This document shows positions 1-7,093 of a stretch of 56,034 bases of DNA, piece by piece. The notes beneath the pieces were generated by a model. The model made no database searches. It saw nothing but the letters and a program-made list of their open reading frames with translations, and was not told the DNA's origin. The stretch is from Fulvivirga sp. M361 (lineage in GTDB: Bacteria > Bacteroidota > Bacteroidia > Cytophagales > Cyclobacteriaceae): NCBI RefSeq assembly GCF_007097395.1, contig NZ_VKDC01000041.1, forward strand, positions 1 through 56,034, read 5' to 3'. The first letter of the stretch is position 1; every line of letters starts with the position of its first letter. Made by a program: the position numbers and the translations under genes.

Positions 1-1007
1 TGCTCAAGACAAAGTTCGAATTAAACTTTGAATCACATAGCTATGGTTTCCGACCAGAGAAGAACACCCAGCAGGCGGTGACACAAGCCCTGAAGTACAT
101 CAATGATGGTTACCAGGACATAGTGGACATTGACTTGAAAGGTTTCTTTGATGAAGTAGACCATTCGATACTGTTACAACTGATCTACAATAAGGTAAAA
201 TGTCCTACGACCCTGCGATTAATCCGCAAGTGGCTGAGAGCACCGATCCAGATAAAAGGAAGGCTGCACAAACGTCGCAAGGGGATGCCACAGGGTTCTC
301 CGATCAGCCCCCTGTTGTCCAACATCCTGTTGGATGAATTGGACAAAGAGCTGGTCAGGAGAAGTCTTCGCTATGTTCGATATGCGGATGACTTTAGCAT
401 TTATGCTAAGTCGAAAGCAGAAGCCCGGGAGATAGGAAATGCCATTTACGAGTTCCTTCGGGATAAATTAAGGTTGCCTATCAACAGGGAGAAGTCGGGC
501 ATTCGCAGACCGGTAAACTTCGAGTTGCTGGGGCATGGATTTGCCGCAGTATACAAGAAGGGGGTAAAAGGGCAATACCAGTTGATAGTATCGAAGCAAG
601 CGTGGATGAGCCTAAAGCGCAAGCTCAAGGACATTTCCAGGAAGACCAGTCCGATGAGTTTCGATGAGCGGTTACAAAAGCTAACCGAAGTGTGGAAAGG
701 TTGGGTGAATAATTTTCGCCTGACGAATATTTCAGCCAAACTCAAAGTACTTGATGAATGGCTGAGGAACCGTTTAAGATACTGTATTTGGCACGATTGG
801 AAGAAACCTGAACGCAAGCGCAAGAACCTCATTCGACTAGGTATGGATCAGAACAGGGCATATGCCTATAGCAGGACGAGGATGGGAGGCTGGGCAGTAG
901 CTCAAAGCCCTATCTTAAGGACCACTATCACACTGTCCAGACTTAGAAGGAGAGGGTACGAATCGATGCTTTCCTATCACCGTAAGTCGATTCCTGAGAT
1001 TCAGTGA
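1..1007 (+). CDS. ltrA: Group II intron reverse transcriptase/maturase, 5' end outside window
   Basis: This is the intron-encoded protein that helps its group II intron splice and copies it into new DNA sites. The frame is open from base 3, and the first residues (SYGFRP) are the conserved start of the RT core, so the N-terminus lies outside the window. Seen: the DIDLKGFFD metal-binding motif, GMPQGSPISPLLSN, and the catalytic YADD (bases 381-392). A maturase X domain follows, then a C-terminal W..W.KP-type DNA-binding tail. No HNH endonuclease domain is visible after it. The stop codon runs directly into intron domain V. The product appears intact over the visible part. The exact intron class cannot be set without the 5' RNA. 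Confidence 0.93.
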   Translation, partial: LKTKFELNFESHSYGFRPEKNTQQAVTQALKYINDGYQDIVDIDLKGFFDEVDHSILLQLIYNKVKCPTTLRLIRKWLRAPIQIKGRLHKRRKGMPQGSPISPLLSNILLDELDKELVRRSLRYVRYADDFSIYAKSKAEAREIGNAIYEFLRDKLRLPINREKSGIRRPVNFELLGHGFAAVYKKGVKGQYQLIVSKQAWMSLKRKLKDISRKTSPMSFDERLQKLTEVWKGWVNNFRLTNISAKLKVLDEWLRNRLRYCIWHDWKKPERKRKNLIRLGMDQNRAYAYSRTRMGGWAVAQSPILRTTITLSRLRRRGYESMLSYHRKSIPEIQ

Positions 1008-1089
1008 ACCGCGTAGTACGAGACCCGTACGCTACGTGGTGTGAGAGGCGCACCAGTGAGTCATTGACTCACTGGCCGTCTACTCGATT
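1006..1089 (+). ncRNA. Group II intron domains V-VI and 3' end
   Basis: Directly after the RT stop codon lies a typical domain V hairpin: GAACCGCGTAG, a GTACG/CGTAC inner stem, and CTACGTGG closing with one G-U pair. GTGTGAGAGG follows as linker. A domain VI-like hairpin comes next, with a perfect 10-bp stem (1053-1062 with 1066-1075) and a 3-nt loop. CCGTCTACTCGAT then marks the usual 3' end region. The last intron base is placed at about 1089 by resemblance, not by an exon comparison. It is about 10 bp from the stop codon of the convergent gene. Confidence 0.8.
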
Positions 1090-1097
1090 ATATGTTG

Positions 1098-2324
1098 TTA
1101 TTTTCTATTCTCAACCCACTCTTGTACTAAAATAGCATGATTCTCTGGGTAAATAAGTTTTTCTCCATTTTCTAAATATCCAATAGACTCTTCAGTTAGA
1201 TTATACAAATAGTATAAAAGATTATGCTTTTCAATCCCGATCTCTTCTGATGGGTAATCTAGTAGGCTATATAAGTCTGGAATTGTTTTATGAGCTTCAA
1301 GTTTGGATAATGCTGCGATAAGCTCATGATTTAAGGATTCATGAATTCCCCATTCGGTTATGCCATTATAATTACTGGTGTATGACTCTCTTTCATGACC
1401 AGTTCCTTTTCTGATATTCGATTTGAGTAAATTATGCAAGAAGTCTATCGTTCGCTCGGAACTTCTATCAACAGATAGTTGTCGAATTGCATTCCTTGAA
1501 ATTTGCGCCTTCTTATAGTCCTTTTTTATTTGTTCAATCAATTGGTGAGTGTCTTCCACTTTATCAAACTCAAAAGCATCGTATTTTGGCCTATTTTTTA
1601 CTTTGCCGTAATACAGAAAGTAGTGAGAAACGATGACCTGCTCTTTCTCATCTACGATAAGGGCATAAAAATCATAGTTCGATCGAGGTTCGTCTATCAA
1701 TGAAAAATCACCATTAGGACTATACAATGGAAATTTATAGAGTCTTAAAGTATCATTATACTTTTTGTTAACCAATGACCTCATTAGTAATGATCGAAAT
1801 AGTTGTATAGGGCTTCTATGAATCATCTGGTTATCAAAGTATTTCAATGCAGCAAGGTGGTGGCCAATGAATTCCTGATCGCTGGATTCCAAGGCACGCT
1901 TACAATTTATAAAGCTTAAAATTGAATCATTATCAAGTTTCGGAAGATCAGGATATTGCTTTGGAAGATTAAATATTATGGGTATAACATATCTTTGATC
2001 GGCAGGTTTGCCTCTTGACAACTGGTGTTTGATTGTTCCATAAAACTCTGTAAAAAGGGATAGAGCCAATTCGTCACACCCATAACCAATCCCTTTTACA
2101 ACTTTAGGTTCAATAATCTTCCCTTCTTTTGTATGTATAAATTGAACAAAAACTTTCCCTTGGATTTGGTTATCAAGGGCTTCATGGGGGTATTCAATAT
2201 CAAATGATCTAATGTATTCGTAAAATTCATTAATAGAACTAAAATGCTGTGAGGTATCCATCTGAGCTGAAATCAGGTGGCAAAAGAGAAAGAAAAATAT
2301 ATTAATGAACAATACCCTGATCAT
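1098..2324 (-). CDS. Secreted protein with TonB C-terminal-like domain
   Basis: This is a 408-residue protein with a clear signal peptide (hydrophobic residues 2-19, ending SAQ). Residues about 43-125 read as a TonB C-terminal domain: YPHEAL, GKVFVQF, GKI.EPKVVKGIGYGCDE. The domain lacks the N-terminal anchor and proline-rich stretch of a true TonB, so it is unlikely to energise a receptor. The rest (about 130-408) is not recognised; its last 100 residues look alpha-helical and may be HEAT-like. Bacteroidetes have many secreted proteins with such stand-alone TonB_C domains, generally of unknown function. It is the first minus-strand gene of the island, about 10 bp from the intron end. Confidence 0.7.
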   Translation of the reverse strand: MIRVLFINIFFFLFCHLISAQMDTSQHFSSINEFYEYIRSFDIEYPHEALDNQIQGKVFVQFIHTKEGKIIEPKVVKGIGYGCDELALSLFTEFYGTIKHQLSRGKPADQRYVIPIIFNLPKQYPDLPKLDNDSILSFINCKRALESSDQEFIGHHLAALKYFDNQMIHRSPIQLFRSLLMRSLVNKKYNDTLRLYKFPLYSPNGDFSLIDEPRSNYDFYALIVDEKEQVIVSHYFLYYGKVKNRPKYDAFEFDKVEDTHQLIEQIKKDYKKAQISRNAIRQLSVDRSSERTIDFLHNLLKSNIRKGTGHERESYTSNYNGITEWGIHESLNHELIAALSKLEAHKTIPDLYSLLDYPSEEIGIEKHNLLYYLYNLTEESIGYLENGEKLIYPENHAILVQEWVENRK

Positions 2325-2362
2325 TGGCTTCTAATAAAATATAACGTTTAGTATATAGCCAG

Positions 2363-2510
2363 TAGGGCATTGGAAAGAGATAAACTTTTGAGTTTGCACT
2401 GAGCCAAAGCGTTGTATTTTGTTTTTATCTTTTTCATTTTAAAAGCCAAATCAACGATTTGGCGGTATTGGTAAATCGCATTGGCCTTTCTTAAAGCACT
2501 GAATGCCCTA
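2363..2510. repeat. Long-range inverted repeat around the PoNi 3' end
   Basis: TAGGGCATT at 2363-2371 is repeated inverted at 2502-2510, where it includes the stop codon of the immunity gene. The match extends outward imperfectly (14 of 16). Between them, 2445-2463 forms a perfect hairpin: GCCAAATC, loop AAC, GATTTGGC. This could be a cassette-end structure or a terminator; there is no T-run to decide. Confidence 0.45.
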
Positions 2511-3278
2511 TTTGCTATTACCCACATTTTCCAACCAGTTTTTTAGTAGATCAGTAGGGAAATTTGGGTGTTCAATAATTGTTTTTTCATTTATACTACA
2601 CAATGCTACAACCGCAGCTGATTCGAATGACCAATAACCAAAATAATACTCTTTATCATTTACTGAGTTTATGTAATTATGCCATGTCAGTAGCTTAGTA
2701 TTTTGATACCATGTTTTTAAATAAGCTTTTACTACTTGTTGATTTATATCTTGAAGTCCCTTTTTCGTCAGACCTTTAAATGGTTTGTAGGTAGTTGCTT
2801 TTTGCTGAGAGTATTTTTTACCATTTAAGCCTGATAAGAGAAATAGTATAAGTTCATCAGTAATATTTCCTGATTCTATTAATACAGTGATTTGATTTTT
2901 TTGTTTATCTGTTATTCCAATAAGAATCGAAATGGAAAGAAGCCAAACCATATAACAGTAAGAGTTAAGCCAGTATTGGTCTAAAGTTTTTTGAGGTCTT
3001 CCTTTTTTAAATTTAGCAGCTTGATCTGTCCATGAAATTTCTAGATCGCTGAACAGAACATTCAGATCCTCTTTTAGTGATTTAATTGAATCTCCTCTTC
3101 CATACTTTGCTATAAGACATTCAAGTTTATCGAAGAAAATTCGATGTATTGTGTTCGATACGTTGTCCTCTGGCACATTGCCATTTATGATTTCAGAGTT
3201 AGATTCTTGAATTAAGTGAGTTTTGGTTTTGATAAACCTGCTGTAATAGTTCTTGTCACTTATTAGCCTGTCTCTCAT
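2508..3278 (-). CDS. PoNi-type immunity protein (DUF1910/DUF1911)
   Basis: The protein resembles the PoNi family, which neutralises polymorphic nuclease toxins delivered between cells. The N-terminal part matches the family pattern MRDRL.S..YY..FI, and the C-terminal part carries YFGYWSFESAAVV, the DUF1911 signature. The central helices fit the all-alpha fold. The Met at 3278 was chosen because it aligns with the usual family start. Longer starts at 3317 or 3332 run into repeat A and would add unrelated residues. The length of about 256 residues is normal. No toxin or secretion gene is visible nearby, so it appears to be an orphan immunity gene. Family assignment rests on motifs only. Confidence 0.75.
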   Translation of the reverse strand: MRDRLISDKNYYSRFIKTKTHLIQESNSEIINGNVPEDNVSNTIHRIFFDKLECLIAKYGRGDSIKSLKEDLNVLFSDLEISWTDQAAKFKKGRPQKTLDQYWLNSYCYMVWLLSISILIGITDKQKNQITVLIESGNITDELILFLLSGLNGKKYSQQKATTYKPFKGLTKKGLQDINQQVVKAYLKTWYQNTKLLTWHNYINSVNDKEYYFGYWSFESAAVVALCSINEKTIIEHPNFPTDLLKNWLENVGNSK

Positions 3279-3320
3279 TATAATTTTAGTTGTGGGTAAC
3301 AACCGTATATACGCCATTAC

Positions 3321-3410
3321 ACTTTCAAACACTTACAAACGACATACAAGTAAAGATAATCAATCCTCCAAAAGACATAAAATACAGCCTAACGCATTGC
3401 TGAGTTACAG
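3321..3410 (-). repeat. Dispersed repeat A, copy 1
   Basis: This copy resembles segments at 6531-6630 and 7821-7915. On the minus strand the shared core is TGTCTTTTGG(A/T)GGATTG, preceded by CTGTATTTTA-like sequence and ending in TTTGAAAGT. It is about 12-16 bp shorter than the other copies. It sits immediately upstream of the immunity gene and directly downstream (minus sense) of an XRE gene remnant, the same arrangement as copy 3 next to the intact XRE gene. All three copies carry a short ATG-led reading frame beginning MSFGGL; whether it is translated is unknown. Confidence 0.75.
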
Positions 3411-3423
3411 TTCCATGATTCAT

Positions 3424-3625
3424 TGAGGTGAAAGAATGGATTGAGAGGGCTGATGAAGAAGGGTTTTTTCCAGCATGGCTGCCTTTTCGTCCTTCTCTTT
3501 CAACGGGACTTCGTAAAGTTTTTTGTTTTCGTCAAAAGATCCAGCGCATTTATCCAGTGGGTTAAAAGTGCAATGATCATTTCGTGACCCGTTTACGGAT
3601 GTATTGGTTTGTGCCTATATAGACC
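3424..3625 (-). pseudogene. Decayed 3' end of an XRE regulator gene
   Basis: On the minus strand this reads CTFNPLDK, then DENKKLYEVPLKEKDEK, then AAMLEK. This aligns with CTFNPIEK, EENKKLYEALLKEKDEK and VALLEK of the intact XRE protein at 7999-8442. The nucleotide match continues into the flanking DNA (AAAGAATGG.TTGAGAGGGC). No helix-turn-helix part is present upstream; the similarity fades near 3625. The frame runs past the normal end into unrelated codons. I read this as a remnant of an old duplication of the XRE-repeat A module. Confidence 0.75.
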
Positions 3626-3654
3626 TCCCGGATCACAAGTGCTATTCCTGGGCA

Positions 3655-3695
3655 GACATGCATGGCGCTATCGCTATATATGCGCGAGGTGGTTT
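3655..3695 (-). repeat. Dispersed repeat B, copy 1
   Basis: GCATGGCGCTATCGCTATAT is shared, with changes, with 5145-5183 and 7012-7048. The flanks TGCAT and ATGCG can pair (one wobble) around the CGCTATC core. It lies about 45 bp downstream of the stop of the membrane-protein gene at 3739. Other copies sit at the same relative place after their genes. Confidence 0.65.
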
Positions 3696-3738
3696 ACCCC
3701 TGACCACTATTGTGTTTTTACCTCGTGGTATGCCATTT

Positions 3739-4194
3739 TTATTCCTTCTTTAGGTTAGCAGTTTTGAAATAGGCTGTAAAACTTAGAATAATAGCCGCAC
3801 TAGAAACCAGCGTCATAACCGTTCCCGGGACGAAATTCACATATCCCCCTAAATCCATAAAAAGGAAATATCCTAAATCTGCCAGTCCACCGGTGAGTGC
3901 GGCAAGGAAGATGGCATTTTTACTCCCTTTCCAAACATAAAAACAACAGATCAGGGTAGTTAGTCCTATCCAAAGTAGATTAAACCCATGCTGCCCGATG
4001 ACTGCTCCTGTTGCATCCGGGTAATTCATTTGAAGTGTAGCAGGGTCTACCGCATCAGCAATTCCTCCCACAGCCCCTGAAATATCTCCACTAAGAATGA
4101 ACTTATCCGTCATGACTCCTGCCAAAATGTGTACGGCTCCCCAGATGAACCATAAGACGGCAGCTGTTTTTAGAAGTATGCTGTATTTTTTCAT
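3739..4194 (-). CDS. Small four-helix membrane protein, unknown
   Basis: This is a protein of about 151 residues with four predicted transmembrane segments: an N-terminal one (AAVLWFIWGAVHILAGV), LLWIGLTTLICCFYVW, AIFLAALTGGLADLGYFLF, and a C-terminal VMTLVSSAAIILSFTAYF. The Met at 4194 begins MKKYSILLK, a normal inner-membrane start; the longer frame from 4224 adds MMFTILSCGI and is less likely. I recognise the general look of a conserved hypothetical family but no function. The Crp-like gene upstream on the same strand ends 80 bp before it, so it may be its target. Confidence 0.7.
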   Translation of the reverse strand: MKKYSILLKTAAVLWFIWGAVHILAGVMTDKFILSGDISGAVGGIADAVDPATLQMNYPDATGAVIGQHGFNLLWIGLTTLICCFYVWKGSKNAIFLAALTGGLADLGYFLFMDLGGYVNFVPGTVMTLVSSAAIILSFTAYFKTANLKKE

Positions 4195-4274
4195 AATCCC
4201 ACACGATAGTATTGTGAACATCAAAGCTCGTAGTCTGATAAAAGCTATGCATTATGATTTCATAAGAAATTGAT

Positions 4275-4748
4275 TTATTTGCTCTTTTTGAAATGCTTTG
4301 ATTTTGCAGCGCTCAACGTCTCCGGGGTAACGCCAAGATATGAGGCGATCATGCGTTGAGGAACGCGTTGAACAATATTCGGGTATGTTTTTACAAAGTG
4401 TTCGTAACGCTCTATCGCATTTGTACTGATGAGCATTAAGATCCTGTTTTGCAAAACGCTGAGTCTTTTCATTAAAGCGGCAATATTTTTCTTTTCTCTT
4501 TCCAGGTCTTTGGGTAAAATCGTGATAATCGAATTTTCAAGGGCATCAATAAACAAAACAGATGGTGTCGCTGCATTATTAGTGTCTGCGATTACCCAAC
4601 CTTCCGGGGCGAACATGAATATATTTTCTTTGCCACTTTTGTCAATAGAATAGCTTCGTAACAAACCGGACCTGACAAGGTAAATCTTGGTGTTTAATTC
4701 ACCACTTTTTTGCAGTATTTCTCCTTTTTTAACTTTTATTTCCGTCAA
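4275..4748 (-). CDS. Crp/Fnr-family regulator, probably 5' truncated
   Basis: The sequence has a cyclic-nucleotide-binding-type beta roll (VKKGEILQKSGE, IYLVRSGLLRSY) and a C-terminal Crp-type helix-turn-helix (QRMIASYLGVTPETLS). At 157 residues it is about 30 shorter than usual Bacteroidetes members; the N-terminal helix is absent. No ATG is available: the only start in this frame is TTG at 4748, with a stop ten codons upstream. The broken RhuM fragment ends only about 40 bp upstream. It may therefore be a gene cut by rearrangement rather than a working regulator. The DNA-binding half is complete. Confidence 0.6.
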   Translation of the reverse strand: MTEIKVKKGEILQKSGELNTKIYLVRSGLLRSYSIDKSGKENIFMFAPEGWVIADTNNAATPSVLFIDALENSIITILPKDLEREKKNIAALMKRLSVLQNRILMLISTNAIERYEHFVKTYPNIVQRVPQRMIASYLGVTPETLSAAKSKHFKKSK

Positions 4749-4790
4749 AACGGTAGGGTTATATCTTTGTTTTTATGGTGTATTACGTTT

Positions 4791-5060
4791 TTAATAAATG
4801 CTCGTTGAAAGGGGTTTGTTTTTTGTTTGGCATTGCCAGAAATTTTTGGATATCTGAATTTTCTTATGGTTCTCCTGCTTTAAATATGTTTTGGATATGC
4901 TCACTGACGGTTTGTTTAGCTTTACCAAAGGGTTTTTGCATGCCATTTGGGTGAACCATACGGTTTCATCCTGCAAAAGTACATCTACTTTTTCCTCTCC
5001 ATTTTGAGAAGTATAAAGAATAAAAGATGATTGATTCGGACTTAGGTTGTTTTCTATCAA
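4791..5060 (-). pseudogene. Frameshifted fragment of a RhuM-family protein
   Basis: The first 40 residues (FILYTSQNGEEKVDV, then DETVWFTQMA) match the start of RhuM/virulence-protein family members, which typically read IYQTEDGKT..V.LE.ETVWLTQ. The homology then jumps frame: MQKPFGKAKQTVSEHIQNIF is read one frame over, as expected for the family's helix-turn-helix, and is followed by a stop. The rest of the roughly 300-residue protein is missing. This is therefore a broken, truncated remnant. The start codon would be TTG. Full-length members are often found in accessory islands. Confidence 0.7.
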
Positions 5061-5144
5061 ATCATTTCTTTTCTAAGATGAGACCTTTTTATAGTGCGCT
5101 TAAGAGCACAAATCTGCCCTGATTACAATCTGTTTCTAAACTGG

Positions 5145-5183
5145 CACGCATGACGCTATCGCTATGTGTACGGCAGATGTAGG
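5145..5183 (-). repeat. Dispersed repeat B, copy 2
   Basis: The core ACGCATGACGCTATCGCTAT is shared with copies near 3655 and 7012. ACGCAT and ATGTGT flank the core and can pair with one G-U. About 30 bp separate it from the stop codon of the GIY-YIG gene. Similarity to copy 3 extends to the left (CTAAACT, TGCCCTG). Confidence 0.65.
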
Positions 5184-5211
5184 TCAACGGGGCCGTCAGC
5201 CATCTACTTGT

Positions 5212-6117
5212 TTAGGTGTATTTTTTTGGAAACTCATAAAATCGTTTTAAGTATTTAATTCTATTTTCAATTTCTTCTACTGTACGCTGTAAATAAGAAT
5301 TAGCAATGTCAGTTACCTCAATATTTAATTTGCAACAAGTGAATAAAATATCGTTTTCCTCGTTTTTCCATTTGGTATAAGCGAACTTATGTTCAATTCT
5401 TGCCTCCTTGATTTTCAGATGTTTTAATTCTCTTTTTCTTCTAGAGGCTTTCTTCTCGAATTTAAGTATCTTTTTACTCGGTAGTTGTTTGAATAACATT
5501 ATTTCGTCTTCACCAAAATCCGGTAAACTAATAAAGTCAAACTTGTATTTTGAAATATCTCCTGTAAACTCAATTTTTCCAAGAAATGACATTCCATGCG
5601 CATTAATGTGCGATTCTATTGCAAAGTGAGTACGTATCATTCTTTGAATTTTGGACTCTAACGCTAATATTCGCTCATGATCGTCAAACATTTCACATGT
5701 CCAAATTTCAATGTTTTTGATGAAAAAATTGGATACATAATTTTTCCAGAAAAGGTTAAAATCATCGTTGGAGTTAAGGTCATTCATTATTGACTCTTTC
5801 TCAATGGTTGTATGGGCCCATAATTTTCCATTTTTGGCTAGAGAGGCGTAATAACTGAATCTGGAAGATTTGCCTCTGTTACCTTGGCAACTCATTAATT
5901 CATAAATATCTTCAGAGGATGTAAGTCTCCAGATAGTTCTGTTTCCAATTAAATATCCTGACTTATGTTGAGCCATTCTTCTTTGAAAAGACTTTGTTGT
6001 GCCAACGTAAATGATTCTTTTCGGGGATCCTTTAAAAACAAGGAGATAAACTCCTCCATTTGAACTTACAGAATAATCGTCAAGTATACCTCCATATTTC
6101 CAAGTGTATTTTGGCAT
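5212..6117 (-). CDS. GIY-YIG nuclease-domain protein
   Basis: The 301-residue protein has an N-terminal GIY-YIG-like domain, residues about 18-105: GGVYLLV (the GIY strand), IIYVGTTKSFQRRMAQH (the YIG strand, with the conserved Arg and His helix). GIY-YIG domains cut DNA using one metal ion. The following part (about 110-300) is not recognised. It ends in a basic, helical segment (KKASRRKRELKHLKIKEARI) and a C-terminal helical segment. The arrangement resembles the nucleases of homing or defence systems but matches no named one. Start MPKYTW at 6117 is clean. It is an accessory gene in the repeat-rich island, followed by repeat B. Confidence 0.72.
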   Translation of the reverse strand: MPKYTWKYGGILDDYSVSSNGGVYLLVFKGSPKRIIYVGTTKSFQRRMAQHKSGYLIGNRTIWRLTSSEDIYELMSCQGNRGKSSRFSYYASLAKNGKLWAHTTIEKESIMNDLNSNDDFNLFWKNYVSNFFIKNIEIWTCEMFDDHERILALESKIQRMIRTHFAIESHINAHGMSFLGKIEFTGDISKYKFDFISLPDFGEDEIMLFKQLPSKKILKFEKKASRRKRELKHLKIKEARIEHKFAYTKWKNEENDILFTCCKLNIEVTDIANSYLQRTVEEIENRIKYLKRFYEFPKKYT

Positions 6118-6188
6118 TAAAAGTTATTTTTACCGTGTTGAATAAACACTCGTTTTGGTGGCGTTTATTTTTGTAGGCAATCGTTTTA

Positions 6189-6530
6189 TTAATATCCTTT
6201 ATATCTTTCACGGACTTCACCGTTGATTTTGATTTCAAACATTTGAGGTCTAAATCCAGCAAAGAATAATGGCCTTTTATGTTTTATTTCGACCTTGTGC
6301 TTTTCTTCCTTTCCTATTTCAAATATGTAATATTTTGTCAATTTAACATTGAAATGAGTTGACGGGTCCAGAGAACTCCTAAGAGTGTTTTGCCTACCGT
6401 TTTCAGAGTATGTGAATTTGCCCGTAAACCAATTTCTTTTGATTAATAGGCTTGTTTTTTCGGTTTCACCTATTTCAAATTCATGACTACTAATTTTATT
6501 ATTACCAACAACGGCATGTACGTCATCCCA
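6189..6530 (-). pseudogene. Start-less ORF, unknown (5' truncated)
   Basis: On the minus strand the frame is open from about 6530 to a TAA at 6189-6191, about 113 codons. It reads sensibly (FEIGETEKTSLLIKRNWFTG, then EKHKVEIKHKRPLFFAGFRP), with amphipathic strands like a real protein. It has no ATG, GTG or TTG near its beginning, and repeat A begins at 6531, exactly where the frame ends. I infer that repeat A insertion or recombination removed its 5' end. The family is not recognised. It lies 72 bp upstream of the GIY-YIG gene. Confidence 0.5.
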
Positions 6531-6630
6531 CTTTCAAATATTTACCAACAACATACAAACGCCTTCTACTTAAAGTTAAGCAATCCTCCAAAAGACATGA
6601 AAATACAGACCAATTCGTAGTTGAATTACC
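6531..6630 (-). repeat. Dispersed repeat A, copy 2
   Basis: This copy shares CTTTCAAA, ACATACAAACGCCTTCTACT, AATCCTCCAAAAGACAT and ATACAGnC with the copies at 3321 and 7821. It abuts the start-less ORF at 6189-6530. On its other side lies the 21-bp tandem array instead of an XRE gene end. Confidence 0.75.
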
Positions 6631-6666
6631 GTTTGTCCGCTTTTCAAAAGAGGATCTTCAGGTACA

Positions 6667-6902
6667 CCTGCCGTTGTATGATTTTGGCATGCGGCGTTGT
6701 AATTTTTGGATGCCGCAATGTTATTTCCGGATGGAGCGGAACGATTTTTTCATGCGGCTTTGTGATTTTCGGGCGCCACAGTGCTATTTCCGGATGGAGC
6801 GGAATGATTTTTTCATGCGTCTTTGTCATATTTTGATGCGGCAGAATGATTTTTCAGTGCGGCAAAACGATTCTGTACCGACCTTTAGTGATTTTGTACA
6901 GC
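6667..6902. repeat. 21-bp tandem array, about 11 units
   Basis: Exact 21-bp spacing is visible by eye over about 11 units, for example TGCGGCTTTGTGATTTTCGG and TGCCGCAATGTTATTTCCGG; one unit type, TGGAGCGGAACGATTTTTTC, recurs almost identically 63 bp on. All units keep TG(C/G)..C near the start and a GATTTTT-like half. Because 21 is a multiple of three, several frames stay open, but no start or family supports a gene. Read on the minus strand in one frame it gives degenerate heptapeptides such as SGNSTVA, PENHKAA and SKNYNAA, with stops. The linker of the XRE gene at 7999-8442 also has 21-bp repeats in the same position relative to repeat A. Confidence 0.85.
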
Positions 6903-7011
6903 ATTTTTACCTATTGATCTTGCTTTAGATAAAGCCTGGCCCGGTTAAGTACTATTTTTAGCAGATTGTGCCCTGCTTTGGACCCCGTGTACCGTCCTAT
7001 TACTAAACTAA

Positions 7012-7048
7012 CACGTATGACGCTATTACTATATGCACGTCAGGTGGG
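7012..7048 (-). repeat. Dispersed repeat B, copy 3
   Basis: CACGTATGACGCTATTACTA aligns with copy 2 over the whole core. The flanks CGTAT and ATATG pair with one wobble, so the stem is kept although several bases differ from the other copies. It lies about 45 bp downstream of the RadC-like gene's stop. Confidence 0.6.
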
Positions 7049-7093
7049 AAACAGACTTAGCCGCTATTAATCATATATGATTTTAGGCACTTT

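Noticed and set aside
446-832. Minus-strand ORF of 128 codons
   Set aside because: Antisense to the conserved maturase region of the reverse transcriptase.
6644-6902. CRISPR array
   Set aside because: Units of 21 bp are contiguous and diverge gradually; there are no unique spacers and no cas genes.
6621-6928. Plus- and minus-strand ORFs over the 21-bp array (61, 71 and 84 codons)
   Set aside because: They exist because a 21-bp repeat keeps frames open; none has a start context, family or independent support.
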